Below are positions 26,201 to 34,428 of a stretch of 64,000 bases of DNA, piece after piece. The notes beneath the pieces are model-generated. The model did not search any database. It had not been told where the DNA came from and was given only the letters and a program-made list of their open reading frames with translations. The position numbers were made by a program, and so were the translations under genes. The DNA lies in NCBI GenBank assembly GCA_022822085.1, contig JAJECK010000025.1:27567-91566 (forward strand). Reading direction: 5' to 3'. How positions within the stretch are numbered: the stretch's first letter is position 1; each line of letters starts with the position of its first letter. The DNA comes from Candidatus Poribacteria bacterium. Lineage in GTDB: Bacteria > Poribacteria > WGA-4E > WGA-3G.

Positions 26201-26361
26201 GAAGTGCAGATAGCGCTTGGGAACGGGTAACACCAGAAATTCCAGATGACGCTACTTCTATCGCTGTTGCAAATGGCATCCTTTATGTCGGCACCGAGAA
26301 CAGAGGTTTGCAGGTTATTGGACTTGAAGACTCTTCACGGATGCCTCTGACCAAGCATTAA
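23269..26361 (+). CDS. ECF sigma factor fused through a membrane segment to a BNR/Asp-box beta-propeller
   Basis: The 1030-residue protein begins with sigma region 2 (about 12-95, with QEITQDAFLRAY) and region 4 (about 130-188, LPESERTVM then the helix-turn-helix ending PNTVKSRLNRARNRL). A membrane helix lies at about 228-252. The rest, about 770 residues, carries many Asp-box repeats of the form S-x-D-x-G-x-x-W (for example SKDKGETW, SDDAGVSW, STDGGDSW, STNGGQSW, SVDRGRNW), the mark of sialidase- or sortilin-like beta-propellers. No anti-sigma gene is adjacent. The first residues contain a 21-base direct repeat (QNNDAEL/QNNDTDL). The likely topology is sigma inside, propeller outside. Confidence 0.9.
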   Translation: MQNNDAELQNNDTDLIQRTLDGDQTAFTELVEKYQKGIHALAWRKIGDFHIAQEITQDAFLRAYERLKTLKDHSLFPGWVYVIASHLCTEWHRKKKHPVQSLETTDVAEIDQVSHSQYIAEKRDSDTVESLREVVQKLLQKLPESERTVMTLHYLGEMTCETISKMLGVSPNTVKSRLNRARNRLKKEEAIIRDNLSSFQLPTQLTQEIMKEISRTNPVVPSSSKPFVPWVVSAASAILVLLLIGVGVQHLLLSFQPYDLDAESALTVEIVDTPVSIVRKIKPDSRNQLGTTDISSKSQGTGERTDTSQNVNFTNIIPTIETEVPLSTERWTQLDSPGPVRISTLFSTKTNDLYAATPVGLYRTTTDNKRWHLINSKLLIPHYRMPIAEQNGTLYIVTDDAVLTSKDKGETWKSLGPRPKGHAIDLIVKSNAQGPIEFYLALLQGIFFSDDAGVSWTPLNKGLARRKIYALTSVENALFAGTDRGLFRFNPEPSSKDGLDRSGVWKKLPVAESKSIHAFAVAGHRLYVVAGHLKISADKDSLNIGAIAKAVLSKQPIWAVFRSTVQGDSWTDITPTKVSENKIVASIGIVASEKTVMLLMAPDTLRSTDEGKTWITVPFGKFAAPGVIAALKAESHSESANQDQFYVGDQSGIRRSTDGGDSWKRFNTGLGGNIQNLTAFKNKLYAVADEQLITSTNGGQSWKAIPVELSDMHITIMNKKVPLPTANIRQITEADGILYAKGYAGVRLFFSYLDEKNRTLRPIQGVPAFGQTDPLVTLMKATQGSIEDNGKEEDGENATNFLEAFFSMGTDIFGGFAVSDNTFYVEHSRKLLIWHSESQVNNDASWFDTKIENTREIDISNLSSLNGFKFFKLGVSADTVYVGKFDGTLLHSVDRGRNWKTVQLPIAVETFKQIFITDKTVYVATDKSALYSSDGTEWNVITGSDGQQLMIDRFTIDGTILYAVSSLKNDQGGVYRLRSADSAWERVTPEIPDDATSIAVANGILYVGTENRGLQVIGLEDSSRMPLTKH

Positions 26362-26710
26362 ATTAATACGCAAACGCGCTTACGAAATTTAGTTTTTACA
26401 AGTGAGTTGTGTACATATATTTAGTAAAGGACCTACAAGTCTCGCGACAGGTGGACGCGTGTCCAGAAGGAATCCACCGTATAAGAAATTAAGTATAACT
26501 CAAAGAGCGTCCTCGTTACACGAGGATATGAGATATGCCCAATGTTTTCGGTTCATAAACTCATAGGGCACCTGAAGTTTACCAAATATTCTTTTATTTG
26601 GGGACAGATGCATGGGCATGTCTCTTTGTATTGAATACACTAAGTCTCCAAAACGGAGAACAAACTAACCAAAACCGCCAAACTCTGGCGAAAGAAAGGA
26701 AAGATTCAAA
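26362..26710. other. 349-base gap with small hairpins
   Basis: The stretch holds a short hairpin (CCTCG/CGAGG around 26502-26523) and an AT-rich leader. An AAAGGAAAG ribosome site precedes the lipoprotein gene. No open frame of note and no copy of the dispersed repeats is present. Confidence 0.4.
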
Positions 26711-27280
26711 ATGTACAAAAATTTAGTGTCCTTTATAGGCACACAAAACGTCTTTACGTTAAGCATATCAACTATTCTTATCCTCGCAGCGTGTTTCATT
26801 ACGGGCTGTGAAAGCGGTTCATCAACACGTTTTTCAACAGAGTTGCTTGAAGCTTTTGACGAAGGTTTTCTTGATCTGAGTCAAACAGTTACGGCAACAC
26901 TCCAGGAAAAGGATAGTAGTGGAATCACCGGCACAGCGACTTTTACGGAATATGTAGGATCAGATACTGAATCCACAGGATCAGGAACAATTCGGAACTT
27001 TGATGTTGAAATTCAGAATGCTGTCTCTGGGCGTAAATACGCTGCATATATCTATTCTGGCAATAGTTGCGATGCACCTGGTAATATCTGGAGAGTGGAT
27101 GGTTTCCCTTCATATTCTTTTACAGCCGATGAAGATGGTGTAGGGATCCGTAGTTATACCATTGACCTTACTATAACCGATATAGTCGGTAAAGTATTAG
27201 TTATCCACGAACAGATTGGAGATGGTGATTTAGCAGATGGTACACAAGTGAGTTGTGGTGTCATAACTCGCACTGAATAA
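26711..27280 (+). CDS. Putative lipoprotein of unknown function
   Basis: The 189-residue product has a hydrophobic signal segment ending in a lipobox (FITGC, Cys at about 33), so it should be lipid-anchored. The mature part is acidic and beta-rich with TGTATFTEYVGSDTESTG and two later cysteines (NSCD, VSCG) that could form a disulphide. I do not recognise a family. It stands alone, with a strong terminator right after it. Confidence 0.7.
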   Translation: MYKNLVSFIGTQNVFTLSISTILILAACFITGCESGSSTRFSTELLEAFDEGFLDLSQTVTATLQEKDSSGITGTATFTEYVGSDTESTGSGTIRNFDVEIQNAVSGRKYAAYIYSGNSCDAPGNIWRVDGFPSYSFTADEDGVGIRSYTIDLTITDIVGKVLVIHEQIGDGDLADGTQVSCGVITRTE

Positions 27281-27295
27281 TCTCTTTGAAATTCA

Positions 27296-27347
27296 AGTAC
27301 TCAATGTGATGGGCAATATCGCTGTCGCATTGAGTACTCATCTTTTT
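27296..27347. terminator. Bidirectional hairpin terminator
   Basis: Arms 27296-27309 and 27325-27338 pair over 14 bases with one G-U, with a 15-base loop, then CATCTTTTTA. It lies between the convergent lipoprotein and deacetylase-like genes and can serve both. Confidence 0.8.
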
Positions 27348-28611
27348 ATACTGTCAACTCAAGAGTTGTACTTCCGATTTCCAGATCGAACACAACCAAG
27401 GTTTTTCTACCTTCAATAAGAAACGTATCTGTCTGTAAATCTCTACGGGAACGTACCTCGCGTAAGTCCCATCCGTTGACTTGAATACAACGGACTGGCA
27501 CATCAATAGTGATTGTAAAGTTAGCAGTTGGGAATTGTGTGGAAAAATTGATCTGATGTTTATCAGGGTGCACAATAATGTCAGTAAATTCACGTGCCAT
27601 CCAATAATGTCCAATTTCTGATGTTTTCATCCACAGTGTTTTTGTTCCATCAGAATCGTAATTATCCAGACGTTCTTTGACAGTTTTCAGCACATCAAAT
27701 CCGAGTTTTTCTCCATTGAAATAGAAGCCAGGCCAATGTCCCACGAGAACACATGGAAGTTGTTTTTCAAGAATAGGAGGTAAACGTCCTCCCTGTCCAT
27801 CTGCCGTAATAAATCGGTCAGCATCTCCCAAATCGTAGCCTGTCCACCCGCCAAACCAATCGCCTGCACACGCAACGATACTGGCAATAGCTATCCCTTT
27901 CTCCTTTTCAACGTGCCGGATAGGTACATCTGGGAGTTCGTCATGTTTGAGCCAAAGAAAATAGAAAGGACGCGGATCGTTATTTACCTCTTGTGATGCG
28001 GTTAACACTGCTTTCGAGTATGCTTCTTCCTGACGTTTTCCGAATGCGCCAGGACTCGTTACACCTTCGCACGGGATGCCGACATTATTCAGCATTTCCA
28101 TCGCTGTAATAATATAATCTGTCAGTCTATTATCAATAGGTGGATCCACCCATTCAACTTGCTCCCACGTTTCAGTCAGCGCAAACGTCTCCAAATCAAC
28201 GACAGCGGTATGCGTGAGCATTTCCGGTGTTAAATCGAAGTTTGGCCAGATAATTTCTCTATAAATCCGCAGCCACGACTGATATTCGTGTGTCGGAAAA
28301 TTGGGAAATCCTTGGTCAACGCGCCCTATGCCTGCAGGATAGGGAATAAGACTAAATTTGCCTTTCACACCGTTCTCCCAACACCATTCTGACCACTCCC
28401 AGGCAAAATCGGCAGGTATAGTATTGGGCATGTTTTTGTGCTGTGCCGCATCTCCTTCCCAACGATCAGGTGGAACATTCGGTTGATGTTTTGTTTTCCA
28501 CGCATGCCTCTGCTGTATCCAATAGTAGGTGAGGTTAATCACTGGACATGAATCGTCAACAATAAGCGAGAGAGGGGTTCTGAGAAGTGGATTACAGACT
28601 CTAACCTTCAT
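27346..28611 (-). CDS. Polysaccharide-deacetylase-like (NodB-fold) protein, tentative
   Basis: The 421-residue protein has LSLIVDDSCP near residue 18, resembling the first motif (two Asp) of NodB-type deacetylases, and later KGKFSLIPYPAG and EGVTSPGAFG, which fit inner strands of that fold. There is no signal peptide. The C-terminal 80 residues look like an added beta domain. The start is six bases after the stop of the GDPD gene. The family assignment is by pattern only; a related uncharacterised glycoside-active family is possible. Confidence 0.55.
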   Translation of the reverse strand: MKVRVCNPLLRTPLSLIVDDSCPVINLTYYWIQQRHAWKTKHQPNVPPDRWEGDAAQHKNMPNTIPADFAWEWSEWCWENGVKGKFSLIPYPAGIGRVDQGFPNFPTHEYQSWLRIYREIIWPNFDLTPEMLTHTAVVDLETFALTETWEQVEWVDPPIDNRLTDYIITAMEMLNNVGIPCEGVTSPGAFGKRQEEAYSKAVLTASQEVNNDPRPFYFLWLKHDELPDVPIRHVEKEKGIAIASIVACAGDWFGGWTGYDLGDADRFITADGQGGRLPPILEKQLPCVLVGHWPGFYFNGEKLGFDVLKTVKERLDNYDSDGTKTLWMKTSEIGHYWMAREFTDIIVHPDKHQINFSTQFPTANFTITIDVPVRCIQVNGWDLREVRSRRDLQTDTFLIEGRKTLVVFDLEIGSTTLELTV

Positions 28612-28617
28612 TACCTT

Positions 28618-29397
28618 CTAATCCTTTGATACAGGTTTATTTTTCATTCTTTCAATAGACCTTTTGATGAAGGGAACGTCATCAACCCATAGTCCTTCAA
28701 TACTGTTTTTTATGGACCAAGCGACATCTGTGTGTCTTAGTATGAAACCCGCATCAACAGCAAATCCGTTTGCTCGTAGTTCATCTACTTGTCGTGGAAT
28801 AGAATGCGTAATAGTGTTGTAGAGTTTAAAATGATTGACCTTACTCCATCCAAAGATGACACGGTTCACATCAATCGTAGTAGCTGCCTTAAGGAAGTTA
28901 GTCATGGGGTTGAGGAAAATAGCGCTTGTTTGGAGACGCTGCTCCAAATGCTTGACATCCATAAGTATCTGCTTACGCAGGTAAAAGGTGAGAATATTGG
29001 CAAGATGGAGCACATCAAAATGATGAATGCGTTCAATGATTATAAGTAGCAATTCAGGTGAATCAGATTTCGGTTCAATAAAGCACCGCATCTGATTTTC
29101 ACGTGCAAATCTGAGTGCGTCATCAAGGTGTGCAACGGGTTCATTAGTGTTTAGCACCTTAAGATTTTGTACCTCTTTCCAGTCCATGTTATTGAGGGGA
29201 GTGGTGCAACCTGTAGCTTTGCTGATGTCATTGCGGTTGAAATCCACATGGATTAGAGCAGGTTCATTGTCTTGGGTGAGGCAGACATCACATTCAAAAG
29301 CGTCAGCACCGTCGGTAAGTGCTTGATTAAATGATGCGAGTGTGTTTTCAGGCGCACGTCCCATGCCACCACGATGTGCAAACAGTTGTATCTTCAT
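28618..29397 (-). CDS. Glycerophosphodiester phosphodiesterase
   Basis: The 259-residue TIM-barrel enzyme hydrolyses glycerophosphodiesters to glycerol 3-phosphate and an alcohol. The GDPD motif is complete at the N-terminus: AHRGGMGRAPENTLASF (His8, Arg9, Glu17) and ECDVCLTQD (Glu and Asp near 39-41), with LIHVDFNRN following. No signal peptide is present, so it should be cytoplasmic. It is followed by the deacetylase-like gene and probably shares its transcript. Confidence 0.9.
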   Translation of the reverse strand: MKIQLFAHRGGMGRAPENTLASFNQALTDGADAFECDVCLTQDNEPALIHVDFNRNDISKATGCTTPLNNMDWKEVQNLKVLNTNEPVAHLDDALRFARENQMRCFIEPKSDSPELLLIIIERIHHFDVLHLANILTFYLRKQILMDVKHLEQRLQTSAIFLNPMTNFLKAATTIDVNRVIFGWSKVNHFKLYNTITHSIPRQVDELRANGFAVDAGFILRHTDVAWSIKNSIEGLWVDDVPFIKRSIERMKNKPVSKD

Positions 29398-29423
29398 ATA
29401 GGGTTGTTCATTAACTCAATCTA

Positions 29424-29858
29424 TTAGTCAAAATTTGGTGAGTATTCTTTGGAATTTCGCAATGCTCCTCTTAGATTTACAATTTCAATATGATTCATGT
29501 TCAGAGCTTCAACTGTTGCTCTTCCTGTACGTGTTCGTCCAATTATGTATTGACGATCTTCACTCCACTTAAAATGTCGGTTCCAATTTTTTAGGCGAGG
29601 GTTAAAGAGTGGTACGCGTTGACTTGTTTGCGGATCGCGAGCATGTGTTTTGGTATATTTTGATGCATTACAAGATGGACAAGTTAAAGCAAGATTATCT
29701 AATGTAGTTTTGCCACCATCTTTGCGAGGGATGATATGGTCACAGTGGAAGGAAGCACTTGCAAAACTGTCTGGAGCTTTACAGTATTCACAAAGTCCTT
29801 TTGCGCGTTTCTTTACACGAAGATGTAGCGACTGAGTAACTCGTTTAGAGGACATCAT
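29424..29858 (-). CDS. HNH endonuclease
   Basis: The 144-residue protein has a zinc-ribbon HNH core: CEYC, then FHCDHIIPRKDGGKTTLDNLALTCPSCN, read here as CDHIIPRKDGG and DNLALTCPSCN. Two CxxC pairs and the His-Asn-Asn set are all present. The start overlaps the 143-residue upstream gene by 14 bases, so the pair is translationally coupled. Stand-alone HNH proteins occur in defence, repair and mobile elements; nothing here decides between them. Confidence 0.85.
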   Translation of the reverse strand: MMSSKRVTQSLHLRVKKRAKGLCEYCKAPDSFASASFHCDHIIPRKDGGKTTLDNLALTCPSCNASKYTKTHARDPQTSQRVPLFNPRLKNWNRHFKWSEDRQYIIGRTRTGRATVEALNMNHIEIVNLRGALRNSKEYSPNFD

Positions 29859-30276
29859 TCCCCGATCTTAATTCAAATTTCGCAATAATTTCCTCTGCAG
29901 GTTGTTCCCAACGGCGAACTAAAATCGCAATACCTTCAAGACGTTTCGTGTTCAGAATCGTAAGTTGCCGCACAAGTTCTTGATATTCAGGCAGTTGATC
30001 GTCAGTTAAGGTTTCATTATCAGACTTGCGGCGTAACTGCCAATAACGTCGATTTTCTTTCTCAGGTAATTTTAAATTCCTTTTAATGTATGCCATTACC
30101 TCGTCATCTGTAGCATTAGGGTCTAAATCTTCATTTGGTGATTGGTCCTGCTGTTGTTGCCATTCTATGAACTTTTGTCTAAATTCATCCAATTCAACAG
30201 GTGATAACTGTTTTATGCTATTCATCAGATGTTCTACTCTTAGATTGGTTGGTATATCAACGGTAGCCATCATCAT
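29845..30276 (-). CDS. Uncharacterised helical protein coupled to HNH
   Basis: The 143-residue product is mostly helical and charged. It starts with a conserved-looking segment (LMNSIKQLSPVELDEFRQKF) followed by a Gln-rich run and a second helical part with QLPEYQELVRQLTILNTKRLEG. I do not recognise a family. The overlap with the HNH gene and the shared strand point to a two-gene unit, where this protein might hold or target the nuclease. That role is inference only. Confidence 0.6.
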   Translation of the reverse strand: MMMATVDIPTNLRVEHLMNSIKQLSPVELDEFRQKFIEWQQQQDQSPNEDLDPNATDDEVMAYIKRNLKLPEKENRRYWQLRRKSDNETLTDDQLPEYQELVRQLTILNTKRLEGIAILVRRWEQPAEEIIAKFELRSGNDVL

Positions 30277-30390
30277 TCCTCCGAAAATATAGGTAATCTA
30301 ACGTATCCAAATGCGGTTTCCTAATTCAGAAGTATAACACATCCGTTCTGTTTTTGCTATCTATTGTGCAAGAATAGTTAATGGTATCAA

Positions 30391-31122
30391 TTATTCATCT
30401 TTCTTCTTATGCCACATCCACTCAAAGTTATCGTGCGGTTGAAATCCTAAAATCCGTTTCGTTTTAGCATTCGAGAATTGCTGATGCGGTAAATCAGCGA
30501 AGATGTTGAATATCTCACACTTTGATGGAAGGTCTTCCAGATCAATTTCTAACCCCAGACGAAACGCCTCACCTGCATCTCGCCAACTGACTGAAAATGG
30601 GTTGAGATCGGTGCCTTCTCTGTCATAGTTGATATCCTGGAAACTGAGAAAAAGATAACAGAGAACATATATGTCATAATTCTCTGTAAAGACCTTGCAG
30701 ATTTCTTGTCCAAGGCCCTTTGTCAACGGATATAGTCCTGTGCTTGTCTTAGGCGGCACATCAGGATTAATCTCGTAATCCCAGCTTGTATATGCATCCC
30801 CTTGAATAGTGAAGTGAGGTCCTGTGTTGATGACACGTTGTATCCCGTGTTTAACAGCGGCGCGCATCGTATTGTATGCGCCACGCGTGCTCACATCAAA
30901 TGCCAATTGCCGATCATGACGAAGCACGGAACAGTTGATGATAGTGTCCATCCCCTCTGCTGCGCGGAGAACTTGGTCTAATGAACTGACATCAATATGC
31001 AGGGATTCATGTTTGGTGTCAATCTCGTTGATGTCTGTTACGCGCAATGTATAATAGGGTTCTAATGCTTTGACAACGTGTGGTCCAAGGTATCCATTAC
31101 CACCTAAAATGAGAACTTTCAT
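30391..31122 (-). CDS. NAD-dependent epimerase/dehydratase (extended-type SDR)
   Basis: The 243-residue protein has the glycine-rich NAD loop GGNGYLG (about 7-13) and a Rossmann fold. Tyr and Lys in the usual YPLTKG position (about 131-136) can serve as the catalytic pair. It is shorter than canonical UDP-sugar epimerases (about 310). It is the last gene of a minus-strand group with a second epimerase-like protein and a HIT protein. The sugar or lactone substrate is unknown. Confidence 0.8.
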   Translation of the reverse strand: MKVLILGGNGYLGPHVVKALEPYYTLRVTDINEIDTKHESLHIDVSSLDQVLRAAEGMDTIINCSVLRHDRQLAFDVSTRGAYNTMRAAVKHGIQRVINTGPHFTIQGDAYTSWDYEINPDVPPKTSTGLYPLTKGLGQEICKVFTENYDIYVLCYLFLSFQDINYDREGTDLNPFSVSWRDAGEAFRLGLEIDLEDLPSKCEIFNIFADLPHQQFSNAKTKRILGFQPHDNFEWMWHKKKDE

Positions 31123-31146
31123 AGAATCTCCTTACATGTGTGCTTA

Positions 31147-31854
31147 CTATTTCGTCGGTGGCACAAATTGAGGGTTAAATTTCAGGTGTCCTTTCGCTTT
31201 GTCAATGTCAAAACGGGCACCTGGGAACTCAGATTGAATATGAAAGATACCCCAACTTGAAGGGGCATCAATTGCACCTTGAAAGGCAGCTACAGCATCG
31301 TCTATTTCAAGCCACATAGAGTTTAACTCTGAACTTACTGCTTCTTCAGTAGTGACAATTGCACCGAGTCTTAAACAAGTGATTTTGATTTTCCCTTCTA
31401 AAGCAAACTCTCTGCAGGTGAATTCACCAAGATGTTTTGCGAGAACTTCTCCTTCAGTGTGTGGACGCGGTCTCCAATTTTCTTTCACTGTCCAATCTGC
31501 TCCGTGTTGTTCAAACAAACGGAGTGTACTTGCATAGATGAAGTATTTGACTCCCTCTGCTACAGCAGCGATCAACAAGTTATAGGTGCAACGGGTTTGA
31601 AAATCAATCTCAAAATTTTCTGGTTCATCGGCTTGTGCCTTGAGTTCTGGTGGTGTTTGTGCTATATGAACTATAGTATCCATACCTTTCACCAATTCGT
31701 TGGTTGACTCATCATGTCCTAAATCACTTTGTATAAAGTCATAACTGGTGTCAACCTGCTGGAGTTCAGTTAATCGGATCGTGTGTGATTCAGCGGTTGC
31801 ATCTGCTAATTTACTCGCTAATTTAGATCCTGCTGAAGTAATCAGTACGTTCAT
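31147..31854 (-). CDS. NAD-dependent epimerase/dehydratase-like protein
   Basis: The 235-residue protein is similar in plan to the next gene, but its NAD loop reads ITSAGSKLASKLA and lacks the full GxxGxxG. The usual YxxxK is not clear either. It may be a degenerate or non-catalytic paralogue made by tandem duplication. Start spacing and strand agree with co-transcription behind the HIT gene. Confidence 0.7.
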   Translation of the reverse strand: MNVLITSAGSKLASKLADATAESHTIRLTELQQVDTSYDFIQSDLGHDESTNELVKGMDTIVHIAQTPPELKAQADEPENFEIDFQTRCTYNLLIAAVAEGVKYFIYASTLRLFEQHGADWTVKENWRPRPHTEGEVLAKHLGEFTCREFALEGKIKITCLRLGAIVTTEEAVSSELNSMWLEIDDAVAAFQGAIDAPSSWGIFHIQSEFPGARFDIDKAKGHLKFNPQFVPPTK

Positions 31855-31891
31855 AAATAATCTCTTTCTAAATTTGGGGTTAGACGATATC

Positions 31892-32299
31892 CTACAGTGC
31901 CTTTTGGATTTTCATTGCTATTTTGTTGATCTCTTCTATGTCCCCTTCGCTTGGTTTCCACGGCAGTCGTAAAGGGTCCCCTTCCCATCTTGGAATCAGG
32001 TGCAGATGGAAATGGAAAACTGTTTGAAAACCTGCGGCTTCGTTGGATTGAAATAGGTTGAGACCATCCGGATTTAATGCTTCTCGGATTGCCGAAGCGA
32101 GTGGTATTGCGGCTTCCATAATTTTACTACCGATTTCTGCGGGCATATCAAAGATATTTCGGTAGTGTTGTTTGGGTATAAGCAGCAGATGACCTGGGTT
32201 TGCTGGGGCAATATCCATAAATGCAAAGACATATTCATCTTCGTATACTTTTGAAGAAGGAATTTTCCCTTCAATAATCGCACAAAAGATACAATTCAT
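31892..32299 (-). CDS. HIT-family nucleotide hydrolase
   Basis: The 135-residue protein has the histidine triad HFHLHLIP (about 96-103) and an N-terminal CxxC (CIFC, 3-6) that with a later His binds zinc in Hint-like enzymes. These hydrolyse adenosine phosphoramidates or other nucleotide conjugates. It heads the minus-strand group with the two epimerase-like genes and diverges from the STAS gene at 32452. Confidence 0.9.
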   Translation of the reverse strand: MNCIFCAIIEGKIPSSKVYEDEYVFAFMDIAPANPGHLLLIPKQHYRNIFDMPAEIGSKIMEAAIPLASAIREALNPDGLNLFQSNEAAGFQTVFHFHLHLIPRWEGDPLRLPWKPSEGDIEEINKIAMKIQKAL

Positions 32300-32451
32300 C
32301 AGTTCTTTTCCTCACAAGTATTTTGGGATATTTTAGCAGATTGAGACTATAAAATCAATAACCTTAACCTACACACAAAAAATCCTTGTATAATTCATGT
32401 ATTTAAACTAAAATGTTGATACGGATTTTTATCTACGGAAGGTGGTTTTTT

Positions 32452-32796
32452 ATGACCGGTACAGAATTTATGACCCTTCGGGAAAATGCAGATATCAAAA
32501 TCATAGATGTAAAGACAGATTTAAGCAGTTATGCTGCATCTGATTTGCGGAAGGTACTTGAAAATCTGTTGACAGAAAAGGTGGATAAAGTTGTTGTCAA
32601 TTTCAGTGAAGTAGGACACATAAACAGCACCGCTGTCGGAACATTAGTTGGCATTGCAAAACGTTTACGCCAAAATGGTGGTGACCTTAAACTTTGTAAC
32701 TTGGCTTCCACTCTCACGCGAACTTTTAATCTTATCGGGGCTTCCAGTGTCGTTGAAATATATGAATCTGAGAAGAGTGCTATAGCAGCTTTTTAA
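32452..32796 (+). CDS. STAS-domain anti-sigma factor antagonist
   Basis: The 114-residue protein is a single STAS domain. The phospho-site segment reads HINSTAVGTLVGI, with Ser in the usual place. ATG 32452 follows AAGGTGG; the frame continues 13 codons upstream without a ribosome site. A TATAAT at 32389-32394 may be the -10 box. It is followed after 28 bases by the RsbW-like kinase, so the two form a switch pair. Confidence 0.85.
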   Translation: MTGTEFMTLRENADIKIIDVKTDLSSYAASDLRKVLENLLTEKVDKVVVNFSEVGHINSTAVGTLVGIAKRLRQNGGDLKLCNLASTLTRTFNLIGASSVVEIYESEKSAIAAF

Positions 32797-32824
32797 TCAA
32801 TTTCAAAGAAATTCTGGTGCGCCC

Positions 32825-33271
32825 ATGGAAAAAGACCGCATTGAGTTGAATATCCCCAGCGATGTGTTTTACCTTGAATCGGTACGTGTATTTATCGGTA
32901 AGTTATCTGAAACTCTCAAATTTTCTAAGAAGCGGATAACAGATATTCAACTCGCTCTTGACGAAATATGTACCAACGCTGTTTATCACGGCTCAAAGTG
33001 TGTTTCAAGCGGAATTGAATTGCAAATTTCTATTGACAAACGGGCACTGGAAATAATCGTCCGTGATAAAGGTAGCGACGGTAGGCAGGATTGGTCCACA
33101 CCAGAGAAATTAGCAGAAATTCAAGCGAACCGTTCACCGACTAGTGAGAGAGGACATGGACTGTATCTAATTGACTGTCTTACAGATGTCCATAAACTAC
33201 AAGCAAATGCAGTGGGAGGTACTGATGTAACCGCTATTTTCTATCGAGATACCCAACACGAAAATGGTTAA
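32825..33271 (+). CDS. RsbW-like serine kinase / anti-sigma factor
   Basis: The 148-residue protein is a stand-alone GHKL ATPase: N box LALDEICTNAVYHG (Glu, Asn, His), then IVRDKGSDG in the DxGxG position and ERGHGLYLI in the lid. Such proteins phosphorylate STAS partners and hold sigma factors. It is paired with the STAS gene before it. The stop overlaps by four bases the stop of the convergent phosphatase. Confidence 0.88.
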   Translation: MEKDRIELNIPSDVFYLESVRVFIGKLSETLKFSKKRITDIQLALDEICTNAVYHGSKCVSSGIELQISIDKRALEIIVRDKGSDGRQDWSTPEKLAEIQANRSPTSERGHGLYLIDCLTDVHKLQANAVGGTDVTAIFYRDTQHENG

Positions 33272-34428
33272 CCCTGAATCGCAATAAGTGTTAAGTCGTC
33301 CTCATTAGGAGAATCCGCAGTAAATTCCGTGATGGTATTTGAAACTGACTGGATTAGTTCCCATGGTGAAGCCTCCTTAGACTTCGTTACTACGTTCTCC
33401 AACCTATCTATAGAAAACACTTCACCCCGTGTATTTTTGACTTCATAAGCACCGTCTGTATAAAGAAATGCTCTACTTGAAGAGTCAAATGGATACAAGC
33501 AATTATGGTATTCGGAATCACTGCGTATACCCAAACCGTTTCCGGTGTGTTTATCGGTAATTCGTTCACATTTCGACTGTGATCCGTGCTGCAAAAACGG
33601 TGAAGGGTGGCCGGCATTCGCACAGACAAGTTGTTGTTGTTTGATGTCAAAAACAACACAGAATGCAGTTGCAAACATAAATAAACGGGAGCTTATTATA
33701 TCGTTAAAACGCGTGTTTAGGATTTGCAGAAGTTCAGCGGGATTGTCCTGGACCTGTTCTCTGTGTTCAGTTAAAACTGTTTTGATAAAGACAGTGACAA
33801 GGGCAGCAGAAGCCCCATGCCCCATTACGTCAGAAATTAATACACCTACCCGATTTTCCTCAATTTCCCAAATATCAAAAAAATCTCCTCCGACTGCCAG
33901 AGTAGGATTATAGTAGGATGCGATTTGACATCCTGCTAATACTTGAGTACCATTCTGCGGAATGATTATCTCTTGGACGCTGCGAGCCATTTGCAGTTCA
34001 GCTTCTAAACGCGCATTGTACTGCTCAAGGGTATCGTGATAGAACTTAATACGTAAAAGTGATTTAATCCGAGCCAAGACCTCAAAACTATTAAATGGCT
34101 TCTCTATAAAGTCGTCTGCTCCTGCTTCAACTGCCTTAATTCTGTTCTCTTGCGTATCGCGCAAAGCTGTTATCATGATGATCGGAATAAATGCGGTTTT
34201 CTTATCAGCTCGAACACTTGTGACAACTTCAAACCCATCAACCCTTGGCATATTAATATCTAATAAGATCAGATCAGGGAATTCTTCTGAAATAATTTCT
34301 AATGCTTCATCACCATCACCCGCAGTCAGGACCGAGTATCCGCGTGCTTCAAGATGTATCTGCAGGATTTTGACATTGCGGGGTTCATCGTCAACGACAA
34401 GTATTTTCGCGGATGCTTCACTGTTCAT
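33268..34428 (-). CDS. Receiver-PP2C (RsbU/SpoIIE-type) phosphatase
   Basis: The 386-residue protein has an N-terminal receiver domain with Asp57 (LLDINMP) and KPFN, a coiled stretch (about 130-165), and a SpoIIE-type PP2C domain (about 170-385). Metal-binding motifs GGDFFDIW, SDVMGHGASAAL, LYTDGAYE and EDDLTLIA are present. It should dephosphorylate STAS proteins when the receiver is phosphorylated. It is the last gene of the minus-strand signalling group; its start overlaps the preceding response regulator by 11 bases. Confidence 0.92.
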   Translation of the reverse strand: MNSEASAKILVVDDEPRNVKILQIHLEARGYSVLTAGDGDEALEIISEEFPDLILLDINMPRVDGFEVVTSVRADKKTAFIPIIMITALRDTQENRIKAVEAGADDFIEKPFNSFEVLARIKSLLRIKFYHDTLEQYNARLEAELQMARSVQEIIIPQNGTQVLAGCQIASYYNPTLAVGGDFFDIWEIEENRVGVLISDVMGHGASAALVTVFIKTVLTEHREQVQDNPAELLQILNTRFNDIISSRLFMFATAFCVVFDIKQQQLVCANAGHPSPFLQHGSQSKCERITDKHTGNGLGIRSDSEYHNCLYPFDSSSRAFLYTDGAYEVKNTRGEVFSIDRLENVVTKSKEASPWELIQSVSNTITEFTADSPNEDDLTLIAIQG

